Positions 25,404-34,694 are shown, numbered from the stretch's first letter. The stretch is 64,000 nucleotides of DNA from Johnsonella ignava ATCC 51276 (GCF_000235445.1 NZ_JH378832.1:215457-279456); one strand, 5' to 3'. Made by a program: numbers and translations. The notes: generated from the sequence alone by a model not told the origin.

Positions 25404-25781
25404 TTATGCATGAGTTAAGGTATATAAATAGAAATATAATTCAAAATTTTTAAGCACTACAAATACTGCATTAAATATAATAAAATATCTGTATATACCT
25501 TTAATGAACTCCTTATTGCAAATACCCTTCATTTTTACCACTATTGCATAGATATTAAGAAAAAATACTATAGATACAAATCTAATGTATATATGACTAA
25601 ATGGAGATTTATCAATAATATCTGATACACCATACATAGTATAATATATCAGGTACTTCTCCCATGAATAATTTTGCAATATCGAAAATCTTGTTAAAAT
25701 AAAACTTACAGTAGATTGTATTTGTATAATTAAAAGTATGGTAGTCAGTATATCGATCAATATCAGTATCTTTCTTTTCAT
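25404..25781 (-). CDS. Small four-helix membrane protein, copy D (immunity-like)
   Basis: A 125-residue protein, MKRKILILIDILTTILLIIQ at the start, with four hydrophobic segments (about 4-28, 38-55, 68-88, 95-120) and a conserved GIYRYFIIFNAVFVVLKNFE near the end. It is the last of four homologous genes in this region. I start it at ATG 25781 to match its siblings. It follows a badly decayed copy of the C-terminal module of the VWA protein, so it is an orphan. Function unknown; by position it could protect against a toxin domain. Confidence 0.7.
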   Translation of the reverse strand: MKRKILILIDILTTILLIIQIQSTVSFILTRFSILQNYSWEKYLIYYTMYGVSDIIDKSPFSHIYIRFVSIVFFLNIYAIVVKMKGICNKEFIKGIYRYFIIFNAVFVVLKNFELYFYLYTLTHA

Positions 25782-25942
25782 TGTTTTAGTCCTTTCCACA
25801 TCTCCTAAAAGCTCTTTCTTGCCTCTTGTGCATTTAAATTAGAGTCCTATCTATACAGATTTCTCCCCGGTTTTTCTTCGTTTTTCTCTGGAAAATCAAT
25901 TTCTGATACATTTACATAAATTTTGTAGGGATTAATGTCTAA
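25779..25942 (-). pseudogene. Decayed C-terminal module remnant, unit D
   Basis: Translating the frame that ends at the ATGA of gene D gives NPYKIYVNVSEIDFPEKN ... then stops at two places and finally NAQEARKSF, MWKGLKQ. This lines up with the intact protein's 'APYEKYGNKSIDDLPKEGEK ... DAKQARKTFEEGWQGIKE'. Only the last third of the module is left. Confidence 0.75.
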
Positions 25943-25957
25943 TATTATCTACTATAT

Positions 25958-26000
25958 AGGGGCTGAAATGATTAAAAAATCTTATTAATCTCCAGCCCCT
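25958..26000. repeat. Inter-unit hairpin (C/D junction)
   Basis: AGGGGCTG at 25958-25965 pairs with CAGCCCCT at 25993-26000 around an AT-rich loop with a second small stem. The same 43-bp hairpin occurs at 27895-27937, a decayed one at 26798-26842, and half of one at about 25318-25336. Confidence 0.75.
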
Positions 26001-26077
26001 CTAAATATGTTAGATACTTTCAGCTAAACTTCACAGTTTTATTCCACTGAGGTATCAAACTTCTAAGTTTATGTTTG

Positions 26078-26458
26078 TTATACCGACATCAAGCCTTCCA
26101 AATAAGCGTAAAATTCAAAAATCTTAAATACTACAAATACTGCATTAAATATAAGAAAATACCTGTATATTCCTTTGATAAGCTCCTTATTGCGAATATT
26201 TTTCAATTTTACAACTATTGCATAGATATTAAGACAAAATACTATAAATTGAATCCTTGGATATATATCCCTAAATGGAGAATTATCTATAGCACCCGCT
26301 ATTCCATAAAAAATATATAAGTCCAAAAAATCCCGTAATTGATAACCTTGCAAATATGAAAATTTCTTTATAATCATACAAACAGTAGATTGTATCTGTA
26401 TTACTAAGAGTACAGCAGTCAATATATCAATAAAAAATAAAAGCTTTTTCTTTTTCAT
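26078..26458 (-). CDS. Small four-helix membrane protein, copy C (immunity-like)
   Basis: A 126-residue protein starting MKKKKLLFFIDILTAVLLVI, intact and colinear with copy A. Helices at about 6-27, 36-58, 70-88 and 100-122. ATG at 26458 is chosen because the same start and the preceding AAAGGA are kept in all copies; the longer frame upstream is the tail of the broken module in another frame. Its paired module (unit C) is deleted internally, so this gene persists without a full partner. Confidence 0.75.
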   Translation of the reverse strand: MKKKKLLFFIDILTAVLLVIQIQSTVCMIIKKFSYLQGYQLRDFLDLYIFYGIAGAIDNSPFRDIYPRIQFIVFCLNIYAIVVKLKNIRNKELIKGIYRYFLIFNAVFVVFKIFEFYAYLEGLMSV

Positions 26459-26754
26459 TCCTTTATCCCTTTCATCCTTCTTCAAAAGTTTGCCTTGTAT
26501 GTTGTGCATCAAAGTCATTATCATATCTATTCTCATTCAGATCATATATCTCTACAGTTATAGGCAAATCATCTTTTGAGGCATTTCCATAAATATTATA
26601 AGGCGAATGTTCCATAGTCAATAACACCCAATTGCCGCTTTTCTTCTTTAATTCATTAATGTTCTTTGGAATTCTGTTTAACTTATTTCCAAAGTAACCC
26701 ATTTCTTCACCGATTCCGATGTTAATCCAAACAAAATATTTTTCTTTTTTTCAT
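26459..26754 (-). pseudogene. Unit C: leader fused to an internally deleted C-terminal module
   Basis: It opens with the ribosome site and first codons of the secreted-protein gene type (ATGAAAAAAAGAAAAATATT), breaks frame, then resumes as MGYFGNKLNRIPKNINELKK. After LLTMEHS it jumps to PYNIYGNASKDDLP, losing about 85 residues of the module, and ends with a frame-shifted FEEG. It is a non-functional deletion derivative of the VWA protein's C-terminus. Confidence 0.8.
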
Positions 26755-26914
26755 TGTAAACCTCCATTTCGCAATTCACCTGTATTATTTACTATATAGG
26801 TGCCGAAATTTTTAAAACTCCATTACTAACCATCTAGCCCCTATCATTTTAAAAACTTCCGACTCAACTGCACCTTTTAATTTTTTTATATAAAGTACCT
26901 AAACTTTACATTTG

Positions 26915-27299
26915 TTATGCGTGCGTTACGATTACCACGTAGACGAAAAACTCTAAGGCTTTAACAACCACAAACGCTACATTAAATACGAGAAAGTAAC
27001 TATATATGCCCTTTACAAGCTCCTTATTATTAATATCTTTCAGCTTTACCATCGCTGCATAGATATTAAGACAAAACACTATAAATACAAACCATACATA
27101 TAACTTATCATAGGGTGATATTCGTATACTGTATGCTATCCCAAATAAGTCATAAAAATTCAAATAATCATACAATGTGTAATCTTTAAAATTTGAAAAA
27201 TCCTCTATAATAAGAACAATAGTAGATTGCATGTGTATAATTAAAAGTATAGCAGTCAGTATATCAACAAAAAAATAATAAAAGCTTTTTCTTTTTCAT
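26915..27299 (-). pseudogene. Small membrane protein copy B, broken near its start
   Basis: The start ATGAAAAAGAAAAAGC matches copies A and C, but four extra bases in a T-rich run near codon 8 shift the frame and give a stop. The remaining frame from about 27232 still encodes three helices and GIYSYFLVFNVAFVVVKALE. Without reinitiation this gene makes no full product. Confidence 0.75.
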
Positions 27300-27850
27300 T
27301 CCTTTATTCCCTGCCAGCCTTCTTCAAATATCTCTCTTGCCTGTTGTGCATCAAAGTCTTTATTATATCTATTCTCATTCTGACCATGCTTCTCTCCACT
27401 TATCGGCAAATCATCTTTTGAGGCATTTCCATACTTATTATAAGGATCAATATCTAACTTCCAGTGTTTGAATCCCGATTTAGATATTAGTCCATCTTTG
27501 TAATACATACCGCTGAAATTATATGTCCCCATGTTCTTAGGATCTGTCTTTTCGGTACAGGCTAAACCTTTGTTTACACTACCGTTTTTATCTCCATAAA
27601 TGTTAATATATACTCCCCTCATTTCTTCCGTCTTTAGACATAAACTTAAGGTTATATAGCCCGTTTCCTGAAAAACCGGTAGGACACATATGGTAGGTAG
27701 AACTGTCTACTCTTAACAGCACCCAATTGCCGCTTTTCTTCTTTAATGCATTAATGTCCTTTGGAATTCTGTTTAACTTATTTCTAAAGTAACCCATTTC
27801 TTCATCGATTCCTATGCTAATCCAAACAAAATATTTTTCTTCTTTTTCAT
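27300..27850 (-). pseudogene. Unit B: near-complete orphan C-terminal module, frame-shifted
   Basis: The unit starts with a GGAGG site and a relic of the secreted-protein leader (MKKKKNILFGLA then a stop), then the module from YFRNKLNRIPKDINALKK through NMGTYNFSG to FEEGWQGIKE. One extra G in a GGGG run near 27612 splits it: relatives read NEGVYINIYG across this point, here the first part ends at EGSIY. The two parts remain open frames of 86 and 108 codons. Slippage in the G run could restore the frame. Confidence 0.8.
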
Positions 27851-27894
27851 TGCAAACCTCCATTTCGCAATTTTCCTGTATTATCTACTTATAC

Positions 27895-27937
27895 AGGGGC
27901 TGAAATGATTAAAAAATCTTATTAACCTCCAGCCCCT
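27895..27937. repeat. Inter-unit hairpin (A/B junction)
   Basis: AGGGGCTG at 27895-27902 and CAGCCCCT at 27930-27937 with the same AT-rich loop as at the C/D junction. It lies just upstream of unit B's leader on the minus strand. A run of eight C (27969-27976) sits beside it. Confidence 0.75.
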
Positions 27938-28016
27938 ATAGATATGTTAGAAGCTTCCGATTTAAATACCCCCCCCTTAATTCCACTAAAGCATCAAACT
28001 TCTCAGCAAATATTTG

Positions 28017-28397
28017 TTATGCATGAGTTAAGATATCTAAATAGAAGTAAAATTCGAAAATCTTAAGCACTACAAATACCACATTAAATATAAGAAAGTA
28101 CCCGTATATACCTTTGACAAGCTCCTTATTGTGAATATCTTTCAGCTTTACCATCGCTGCATAGATATTAAAACAAAATACTATAAATTGAATCCATGGA
28201 TATATATCCCGATATGTCGACCTTTCTATAACTCCTGATATCCCATAAAAAACATATCCTGCAAAATAAGTCTGTACTAGAAAATCTTTTAAATGTGAAA
28301 AATACTTTATACTAAAGACAAGCATAGATTGTACCTGTATTATTAAGAGTATAGTAGTCAATATATCAATAAAAAATAAAAGCTTTTTCTTTTTCAT
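28017..28397 (-). CDS. Small four-helix membrane protein, copy A, coupled to the VWA protein
   Basis: A 126-residue protein with four hydrophobic segments, MKKKKLLFFIDILTTILLII at the start and a GIYGYFLIFNVVFVVLKIFE block at the end. Its ATG overlaps the TGA of the 1141-residue gene (ATGA), with AAAGG just upstream, so synthesis is coupled. Tight coupling of a variable C-terminal module with a small membrane protein is the layout of toxin-immunity pairs; this is inference, and I do not recognise a family name. Confidence 0.75.
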   Translation of the reverse strand: MKKKKLLFFIDILTTILLIIQVQSMLVFSIKYFSHLKDFLVQTYFAGYVFYGISGVIERSTYRDIYPWIQFIVFCFNIYAAMVKLKDIHNKELVKGIYGYFLIFNVVFVVLKIFEFYFYLDILTHA

Positions 28398-31300
28398 TCC
28401 TTTATACCTTGCCAACCTTCCTCAAAGGTTTTTCTTGCCTGTTTTGCATCAGAATCATTGTCATATCTAGTCGCATTCTGACCACTTTTCTCTCCCTCTT
28501 TCGGCAAATCATCTATTGATTTATTTCCATATTTTTCATAAGGAGCAAGATCCAGAAGCAAATGATTTAGTCCTGATACAGATACTACTCCATCTTTATA
28601 ATACCTGCCGCTGAAATTATATGTTCCCATATTCTTAGGATCTGTCCTTTCGGTACAGGCTAAACCTTTGTTTGAATTGTTATTATTATCTCCATAAATA
28701 TTTATATATACACCCTCATTTCTTCCGTCTTTAGACATAAACTTAAGGTTATACAGTCCGTTTCCTGAAAAACTGGAGGGACACATATGATAGGTAGAGT
28801 GTTCCATAGTCAATAACACCCAATTGCTGCCGTTCGCCTTTAATTCATTGATATCCTTCGGAATTCTGTTTAAATTATTTCTAAAGTAGTGAATTTCTTC
28901 ACTTACTTTGCAATCCTTCATATAGTTATTGAATTGAGTGCAATAACTATCCCAGTATTTATCCCAGCTGCTTTGCCAGTAATCCTCCCTAATTTTATTT
29001 GTCGTGTCAACGTTTCTTTCCGTCAAAAATGTATAATAATCCTCCATAAGAATCTCTACTCCAAATTTTGCACTTTCAAACCTGGCTTCACGATAATCCG
29101 GAAATATATTGTTATCTTTCAGCCTTTTATCCACTCTATCTTCAACACTTGCCAGGTGTTTCGGACTTCCAAGATAATCTATCTGATATATTTTAGCTGT
29201 TAAAGGATATTCATCTTCTTTGTCTTCGACGCTGTCATTATCACTATCTTTTCTAGTCGGATAGGATTTAAGTTTAAAGAACACTCTGCCGTTTTTATCC
29301 GTTCTCTGGACTATTTCTTCACCGTCCTTTAAACCGTCTCCGTCAGTGTCGGCATTTTTTTTGTTAAGCATCATAATTATTCCGTTGAAAAGTCTGATTC
29401 TCTCCTCATGATAATCACTTAATCCGTCCCCGTCGCTATCACTAACTACATCTACCGTATCGCTTATCAGCTTTTTGAATTCTTCAATCAGCTCATCCGC
29501 ACTGTCTGCATGATAGTGCTTACCTCCCGTAACCAAGGCTATCTTATTAAGCAGCGCCCTATCGTACTCGTTTCCAAGCCCTACCGTATATATTTTAACT
29601 CCTCGCTCTATTGCCATCTGTTCATATTTCGGATCATAAGAGCCCTGTCCGTCAGTTAAAAAGACAATGATTTTCATAGCTTTTTCTTTTGTATTTGAAT
29701 CGCTGCCTGCAACCGGGTACTCTTTCATAGCCTGTTCCAAAGCTACACTTAAATTTGTCCAGCCCCTGTTGTTTTCAATACTATTCAGGCTTTCCTTTGC
29801 AGCCTCAAGATCGTCGGTTAATGACTGATAGGTAGTTGCTGAGGTCCAAAAGCCTATAACCGCAGCCCTGTCTCCTTTCCTAAGCGTATCTATAAACTTT
29901 TTTGTAACATCAACCCTGACTTTACCGCTGTCATTTTTTAGCATACTTTCGGATTCATCTATTACAAATACAACCTCTATTATTGCGCCAGGATCAAATT
30001 TTGATGAAGACAGTATATTTTGTTCCCATGCTTTTTTCTGATCGTTTTTATTCAGCAGACCATATTTTGAAAAATGAGTTGTTTTTGCCGTTACCGTATG
30101 ATTGTTCCAGTCAATGCTTTGCTCCTCTAAAAGCACAAGTTCCTGATTTTCAGTATCAACATAGTATATTGCCGGCTCAAAATCCTCAGACTGAACATAC
30201 TTATCATCAAATTTAAATGTTAAAACCGCCTCCTGTATTTCACCGTCCGCCTTAAAATCATAAGCGGCATCAAGCAGTCCCGGAACTTCTTCGGGCATCC
30301 AAATGCTTTCACTTGGCGTATCTCTTTCTATACTGATATTATCCGCATTTCCTGCCTTAAGTTTTATTACTGCCGACGGCTTGGAGCTTCCCTGCTCTCT
30401 TTCATATACCTTTGTAACACTGATAATCTCTTTTCCGTCAAGGATTCCGTTTCCGTCAGTATCGGGATTTGTCGGACTGAAACCGTATTGTATTTCAAGT
30501 CCGTCTATAAGTCCGTCATTATCCGTATCCGGCTTGTTCGGATCAGTCCCGTACTCCTTTTCTTTTCCGTCATTAAGATAATCCTTATCTTTATCATTAT
30601 GTATTGGACTTGAACCAAACTCCACCTCCTGCAGATTTGTAAGTCCGTCATTATCTATGTCAAAATCCGCATCCTTAATATCCTTTGAATACGTATGCGG
30701 ATTAAGAGGATCTGTCAGCGTAAGTTCATACTCATGATAATCCGTCAGTCCGTCATCATCAGTATCAGCCTTGTGAATGTCGGTATTTATCAAAGTCTCT
30801 ATCGCATCTACAAGCCCGTCTGCATCGCTGTCATGCTTCATATCAAGCCATATAGCATATAATGTAATATCCTCATTGACAGGTGTATCATTAAATGAAA
30901 AAGCATTCATTAAATCTTTCTCATCCTTATTCCTATACCATGCTAAAAAATAATACCCGTCTCTATACACAGGCTCCGGCTCCTGCACATAATCTCCCGC
31001 CTTTACCGAAACCGATTGGGTTTTAGTTTGATTTGGATAATTAAAATCAAAGGTAACAGTATATTTTTTATCTTCTTTGCCTGATTCTTTATTACCTGTT
31101 TGAGGATTTTGAGGATTTTCAGCAGGATCCGAAGGATTTTCCTGATTTGAATTATTTAAATTATTTTTTCCGTCGCTGCCGGGCTTTGCTTTCGTATCGC
31201 TGCCGGATTGTCCCTTGCCGTTTAAATTTTTATATGATTTTCCTGTATGTGAACCTGAAGAATTTATACTTTTTTCCGTATTTGACGGCGGCAGTGAGGG

Positions 31301-31819
31301 CAGTCCTTTGCCTTTAACATATTGTACTTTAAAGTCCTTTATCCATCTGCCGTCTTTATTTACCATATATCCGTCAGGTGTTACAGTATCCTGATATAAA
31401 CTGCCGTCATTTCCGAAACAGTAGCTGTAACCGTCTATCCAGTGCCAATTCGTAAGCATTTTTCCGAAACTTCCGTCATGCAGTGTATTAAGAAAATACC
31501 ATTTGCCGCCGCCATCCTGATACCAGCCGTACCTCATAAGACCTTCAGCTGCATCTGTCTTGACATTCAGATAATACCAGCTTCCTTTTTCATTCAGCCA
31601 GCCCGTTTTCATAATACCCTGTTCACTGTAATAGTACCATGAATTTAATCCTGTTGAGTGCCATCCGACAATATTTTCAGTATTATATACACTTTGATTA
31701 GGCTGACTGTTAGCCGCAATAACTGTATTATAAGACGTTGTATATATTATATTTGAAAATAACATTGCCAATGTACATATAACTGCAAATACTTTTTTAT
31801 AGTTTCTATCTGTTTTCAT
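28394..31819 (-). CDS. Large secreted surface protein: wall-binding repeats, calcium-type repeats, VWA domain, C-terminal module
   Basis: A 1141-residue secreted protein. Signal peptide about 1-36; choline-binding-type repeats about 50-165 (GWHSTGLNSWYYY, GWYQDGGGKWYFL); a polar linker 170-250; an InlB/Flg_new-type beta repeat 252-326; thrombospondin type 3-like calcium repeats 330-465 (DSDADGLVD, DTDDDGLTD, DTDNDGLID); a VWA domain 613-785 with MIDAS DESES at 620-624 and LTDGQG near 721; two more DxDGDGL loops at 794-830; then a C-terminal part 890-1141. Residues 974-1141 are the module repeated downstream; NMGTYNFSG and PYEKYGN recall ends of some polymorphic toxins from memory. Role unknown; adhesin or contact-dependent effector are the main options. 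Confidence 0.85.
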   Translation of the reverse strand: MKTDRNYKKVFAVICTLAMLFSNIIYTTSYNTVIAANSQPNQSVYNTENIVGWHSTGLNSWYYYSEQGIMKTGWLNEKGSWYYLNVKTDAAEGLMRYGWYQDGGGKWYFLNTLHDGSFGKMLTNWHWIDGYSYCFGNDGSLYQDTVTPDGYMVNKDGRWIKDFKVQYVKGKGLPSLPPSNTEKSINSSGSHTGKSYKNLNGKGQSGSDTKAKPGSDGKNNLNNSNQENPSDPAENPQNPQTGNKESGKEDKKYTVTFDFNYPNQTKTQSVSVKAGDYVQEPEPVYRDGYYFLAWYRNKDEKDLMNAFSFNDTPVNEDITLYAIWLDMKHDSDADGLVDAIETLINTDIHKADTDDDGLTDYHEYELTLTDPLNPHTYSKDIKDADFDIDNDGLTNLQEVEFGSSPIHNDKDKDYLNDGKEKEYGTDPNKPDTDNDGLIDGLEIQYGFSPTNPDTDGNGILDGKEIISVTKVYEREQGSSKPSAVIKLKAGNADNISIERDTPSESIWMPEEVPGLLDAAYDFKADGEIQEAVLTFKFDDKYVQSEDFEPAIYYVDTENQELVLLEEQSIDWNNHTVTAKTTHFSKYGLLNKNDQKKAWEQNILSSSKFDPGAIIEVVFVIDESESMLKNDSGKVRVDVTKKFIDTLRKGDRAAVIGFWTSATTYQSLTDDLEAAKESLNSIENNRGWTNLSVALEQAMKEYPVAGSDSNTKEKAMKIIVFLTDGQGSYDPKYEQMAIERGVKIYTVGLGNEYDRALLNKIALVTGGKHYHADSADELIEEFKKLISDTVDVVSDSDGDGLSDYHEERIRLFNGIIMMLNKKNADTDGDGLKDGEEIVQRTDKNGRVFFKLKSYPTRKDSDNDSVEDKEDEYPLTAKIYQIDYLGSPKHLASVEDRVDKRLKDNNIFPDYREARFESAKFGVEILMEDYYTFLTERNVDTTNKIREDYWQSSWDKYWDSYCTQFNNYMKDCKVSEEIHYFRNNLNRIPKDINELKANGSNWVLLTMEHSTYHMCPSSFSGNGLYNLKFMSKDGRNEGVYINIYGDNNNNSNKGLACTERTDPKNMGTYNFSGRYYKDGVVSVSGLNHLLLDLAPYEKYGNKSIDDLPKEGEKSGQNATRYDNDSDAKQARKTFEEGWQGIKE

Positions 31820-31879
31820 CTATATAACCCATCTCATATTTTATATTATTTTATTAAGGCTTGTACTATTTTATATCAC

Positions 31880-32617
31880 TTAATAATACTCTCTTCTGAC
31901 CTTGAACTCTGTAATCTTGTTGCAGCCGTCATAAATATCCACGTAATGTGTATAGAAAAATAACCCTTTTTCTATCACCTCAAGATTCTCCATATATGCA
32001 AACGCTTCAGATTCGGCACATTTTACCGAATTTGGAAGTATAAGCTCCTTTACATAAGGATTTCCTTTAAATGCCTCTTTTCCTATTACTTCAACCACAT
32101 CCGGTACAATAACCTTTTCATCGGTTCCGTTATATTTTATAAGTACTGTTCCCTCTATATCAAAATCTTTGTTTGATATATCAGATGTTTCCTTCTCAGA
32201 ATCTTTCACTTCGTCATCAGAAGCTTTTGTCTTAGAATCAGAATCTTTCACTTCAGTATCAACACCTTTTGCATTAGCATCAGAATCCTTCACTTCAGTA
32301 CCGGAAGCTTTTGCCTTAGTATCAGCTTCCTTCACTTCAGTATCAGAAGCTTTTGTCTTGGCATTACTTCCGGTTGCAGTCAAAACTGTTTCAGATTCGG
32401 AAGCCTTAATTTTGTAATTATAATCTTTAATATCCTCATTATCTGAAGTCTTATTTTCTAAAACTTTAACTAACGTTCCATCCCCTGTATTCTCCTGTAT
32501 AAACTCTGAGCCTCTTTGCAGCGTGTTTTCATTATTGTAGGGATCAGCCCATACAATAACCGTTGATGTTAAAAATACAAACGTTAATCCAAGTAAAATA
32601 TTTCTCTTCTTTTTCAT
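31880..32617 (-). CDS. Secreted protein with acidic repeats and a BspA-like LRR
   Basis: A 245-residue protein with signal peptide (MKKKRNILLGLTFVFLTSTV, cleavage near VWA-DP). Residues 85-150 are imperfect repeats of the type KASDTEVKEAD / KASGTEVKDSD. Residues 155-215 form a LRR_5 (BspA-type) segment: 'VVEVIGKEAFKGNPYVKELILPNSVKCAESEAFAYMENLEVI'. The end (HYVDIYDGCNKITEFKV) is unfamiliar. It lies 60 bases before the VWA gene, probably one transcript. Its start region was copied to the front of units B and C, which shows it belonged to the ancestral unit. Confidence 0.8.
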   Translation of the reverse strand: MKKKRNILLGLTFVFLTSTVIVWADPYNNENTLQRGSEFIQENTGDGTLVKVLENKTSDNEDIKDYNYKIKASESETVLTATGSNAKTKASDTEVKEADTKAKASGTEVKDSDANAKGVDTEVKDSDSKTKASDDEVKDSEKETSDISNKDFDIEGTVLIKYNGTDEKVIVPDVVEVIGKEAFKGNPYVKELILPNSVKCAESEAFAYMENLEVIEKGLFFYTHYVDIYDGCNKITEFKVRREYY

Positions 32618-33620
32618 TGCAAACCTCCATTTCGCAATTTGCGTATACTGTCTGTTGTTAGATTAAATACATGATAATTATTCTGATTATATTATAAATA
32701 ATACTATATTGTCGGACTCAATCATTTTTGCCTTTTTATACATAAAAGCATAGCCTCCTATCATAAATATATAAAAAACTGTACGTAGTCCAATGATAAA
32801 GGAAAGCTGTACCGAAAACATATAAAAAAAAGCCCAGAGATACCCATAAAATAATTCCGGTAAATGACAAGAACTATTCTATGTTTATCCTGAACTTTTT
32901 CTGGCAACGCCTCTATACGATAAAACCCCTAGATCGCTCAAGACACTCCCGGCTATATAAAAAGGCTATATAAAATCGCCCCAACCTTAATATTCATTCT
33001 TTAAAATAGAAATTATAAATATACTCGCACCTATAAACACCCATACCTCAAATCACCAACTCTGCTGTTAATAACTTGAGGTACCTGCTGCCGCTATATC
33101 ACCATATATCCTATATACTCATATCATTCTATCACTAAAACTTCTCCTGTTTACAGACTCCGACCATAAAATATGCTCTTAGTCAACCTTCTCTAACCTA
33201 AAACCTATAACAGCTTAGCTTAACATTGCCCGGTTTAATCGCTCTAACTTAATCATTCTAACTTTCATCACTATAACTTAACCGCTCTAACTCAATCATT
33301 CTAACTTTCATCACTATAACTTAATCGCTCTAACTTAATCATTCTAACTGTTATCTCTCCAACCATACATAAGCAACCTATCACCGACTCATACCGCTAT
33401 CACTAAACAATACAAAACTCTAACTCTATAACTTGCTCCATTCATTCAAAAACGACGAGCATACGCAAATCCGTTATCACTATAAGCTGTGCTTTTCTAA
33501 CTGTATGTATTATATACTATATTATTTTTTTGTGTGTTTTAAGGTATAAACAGTAGTAAAAAAGGTATGAACAACTATAAACGTTATATTTTTAAAGAAA
33601 TCGGCACAGGATGTAGCTGT
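32618..33620. other. Gene-poor kilobase with a decayed membrane-protein relic and 43-bp repeats
   Basis: No complete gene is visible. On the minus strand about 32687-32935 two frames join to read FYRIEALPEKVQDKHRIVLV and then GYLWAFFYMFSVQLSF ... KKAKMIESDN, which looks like a frame-shifted relic of a small membrane protein. From 33240 a 43-bp repeat begins (separate entry). The rest is AT-rich and unstructured to my eye. Confidence 0.5.
33240..33350. repeat. 43-bp tandem repeat, about 2.6 copies
   Basis: CGCTCTAACTTAATCATTC starts copies at 33240, 33283 and 33326; units hold CTAACTTTCATCACTATAAC and differ by one or two bases. Within each unit TCTAACT / TATAACT is itself iterated. No frame runs through it. 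Confidence 0.85.
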
Positions 33621-34694
33621 CTACACCTGTGCCAATTTGCTTAGTTTTGCACTCTGATCCGCCGCTATACATGCATCTATAAGCTCCTGTATATCTCCGT
33701 CCATTATTTTATCAAGCTTATACATCGTCAGGTTTATCCTGTGATCCGTAACCCTGCCCTGCGGAAAATTGTACGTCCTTATTTTTTCAGACCTGTCGCC
33801 TGTACCTATCTGGCTTCTTCTTTCCTGTGCTTCCTCCGACTGTTTTTTTTCAAGCTCAAGCTCATAAAGCTTGCTTCTTAATAAGGCAAAAGCCTTTTCC
33901 TTATTTTGCAGCTGTGATTTTTCAGTCTGTGAATATATCACTATACCGCTGGGATAGTGAGTAAGACGAACTGCGGAGTCTGTAGTATTGACACACTGCC
34001 CTCCATTTCCAGAAGCACGCATAACATCTATTCGTATATCATTCATGTCTATATGTACATCAACCTCTTCTGCCTCAGGCATCACCGCAACTGAGGCGGT
34101 TGATGTATGTATCCTTCCGCCCGACTCGGTTTCAGGCACTCTCTGCACCCTATGTACTCCCGACTCATATTTAAGCTTTGAATATGCTCCTCTGCCGCTT
34201 ATCATAGCAACAATTTCCTTAAAGCCGCCTATGCCGTTTTCATTTAAACTTATTATTTCAACCTTCCAGTTAAGATTTTCAGCATAATGTGCATACATTC
34301 TGTAAAGCTCGGCAGCAAAAAGAGCCGCTTCATCTCCGCCGGCACCTGCCCTTATTTCAAGCATTATATTTTTATCATCATTAGGATCTTTCGGAAGAAG
34401 CAGGAGCTTAAGTTCATGCTCAAGCTCAGTTTCCCTCCTCTTTCCTTCAGCCAGCTCCTCTTTTGCCAGCTCCCTCATCTCATCATCACTCTCGGAATCA
34501 AGTATAGCCAGTGCATCCTGCTGGTTTTTTAATGCATTTTTATAATCATTATACGCATTTACAAGCGGAAGAAGATCAGACTGTTCTTTCATAAGCTTTT
34601 TAAATCTGTCTTGATTTCCTGCAACTTCAGGATTTGCAAGTTCTGCCATAACTTCTTCATAATGTACAAGTATATCTTCTAAATTGTCAAACAT
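33621..34694 (-). CDS. prfA: Peptide chain release factor 1
   Basis: A 357-residue class I release factor that ends translation at UAA and UAG. The GGQ motif is in ASGNGGQCVNTTDSAVR near residue 230, and the surrounding 'IRAGAGGDEAALFA' and 'VHRVQRVPETESGGRIHTS' are characteristic. Length is typical. It is followed upstream by prmC, its methylase, 34 bases away. Since RF1 is intact, amber codons such as that in cpaF should normally stop translation. Confidence 0.96.
   Translation of the reverse strand: MFDNLEDILVHYEEVMAELANPEVAGNQDRFKKLMKEQSDLLPLVNAYNDYKNALKNQQDALAILDSESDDEMRELAKEELAEGKRRETELEHELKLLLLPKDPNDDKNIMLEIRAGAGGDEAALFAAELYRMYAHYAENLNWKVEIISLNENGIGGFKEIVAMISGRGAYSKLKYESGVHRVQRVPETESGGRIHTSTASVAVMPEAEEVDVHIDMNDIRIDVMRASGNGGQCVNTTDSAVRLTHYPSGIVIYSQTEKSQLQNKEKAFALLRSKLYELELEKKQSEEAQERRSQIGTGDRSEKIRTYNFPQGRVTDHRINLTMYKLDKIMDGDIQELIDACIAADQSAKLSKLAQV

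Noticed and set aside
33240..33350. CRISPR array
   Set aside because: The 43-bp units are contiguous with no spacers, and no cas genes are present.
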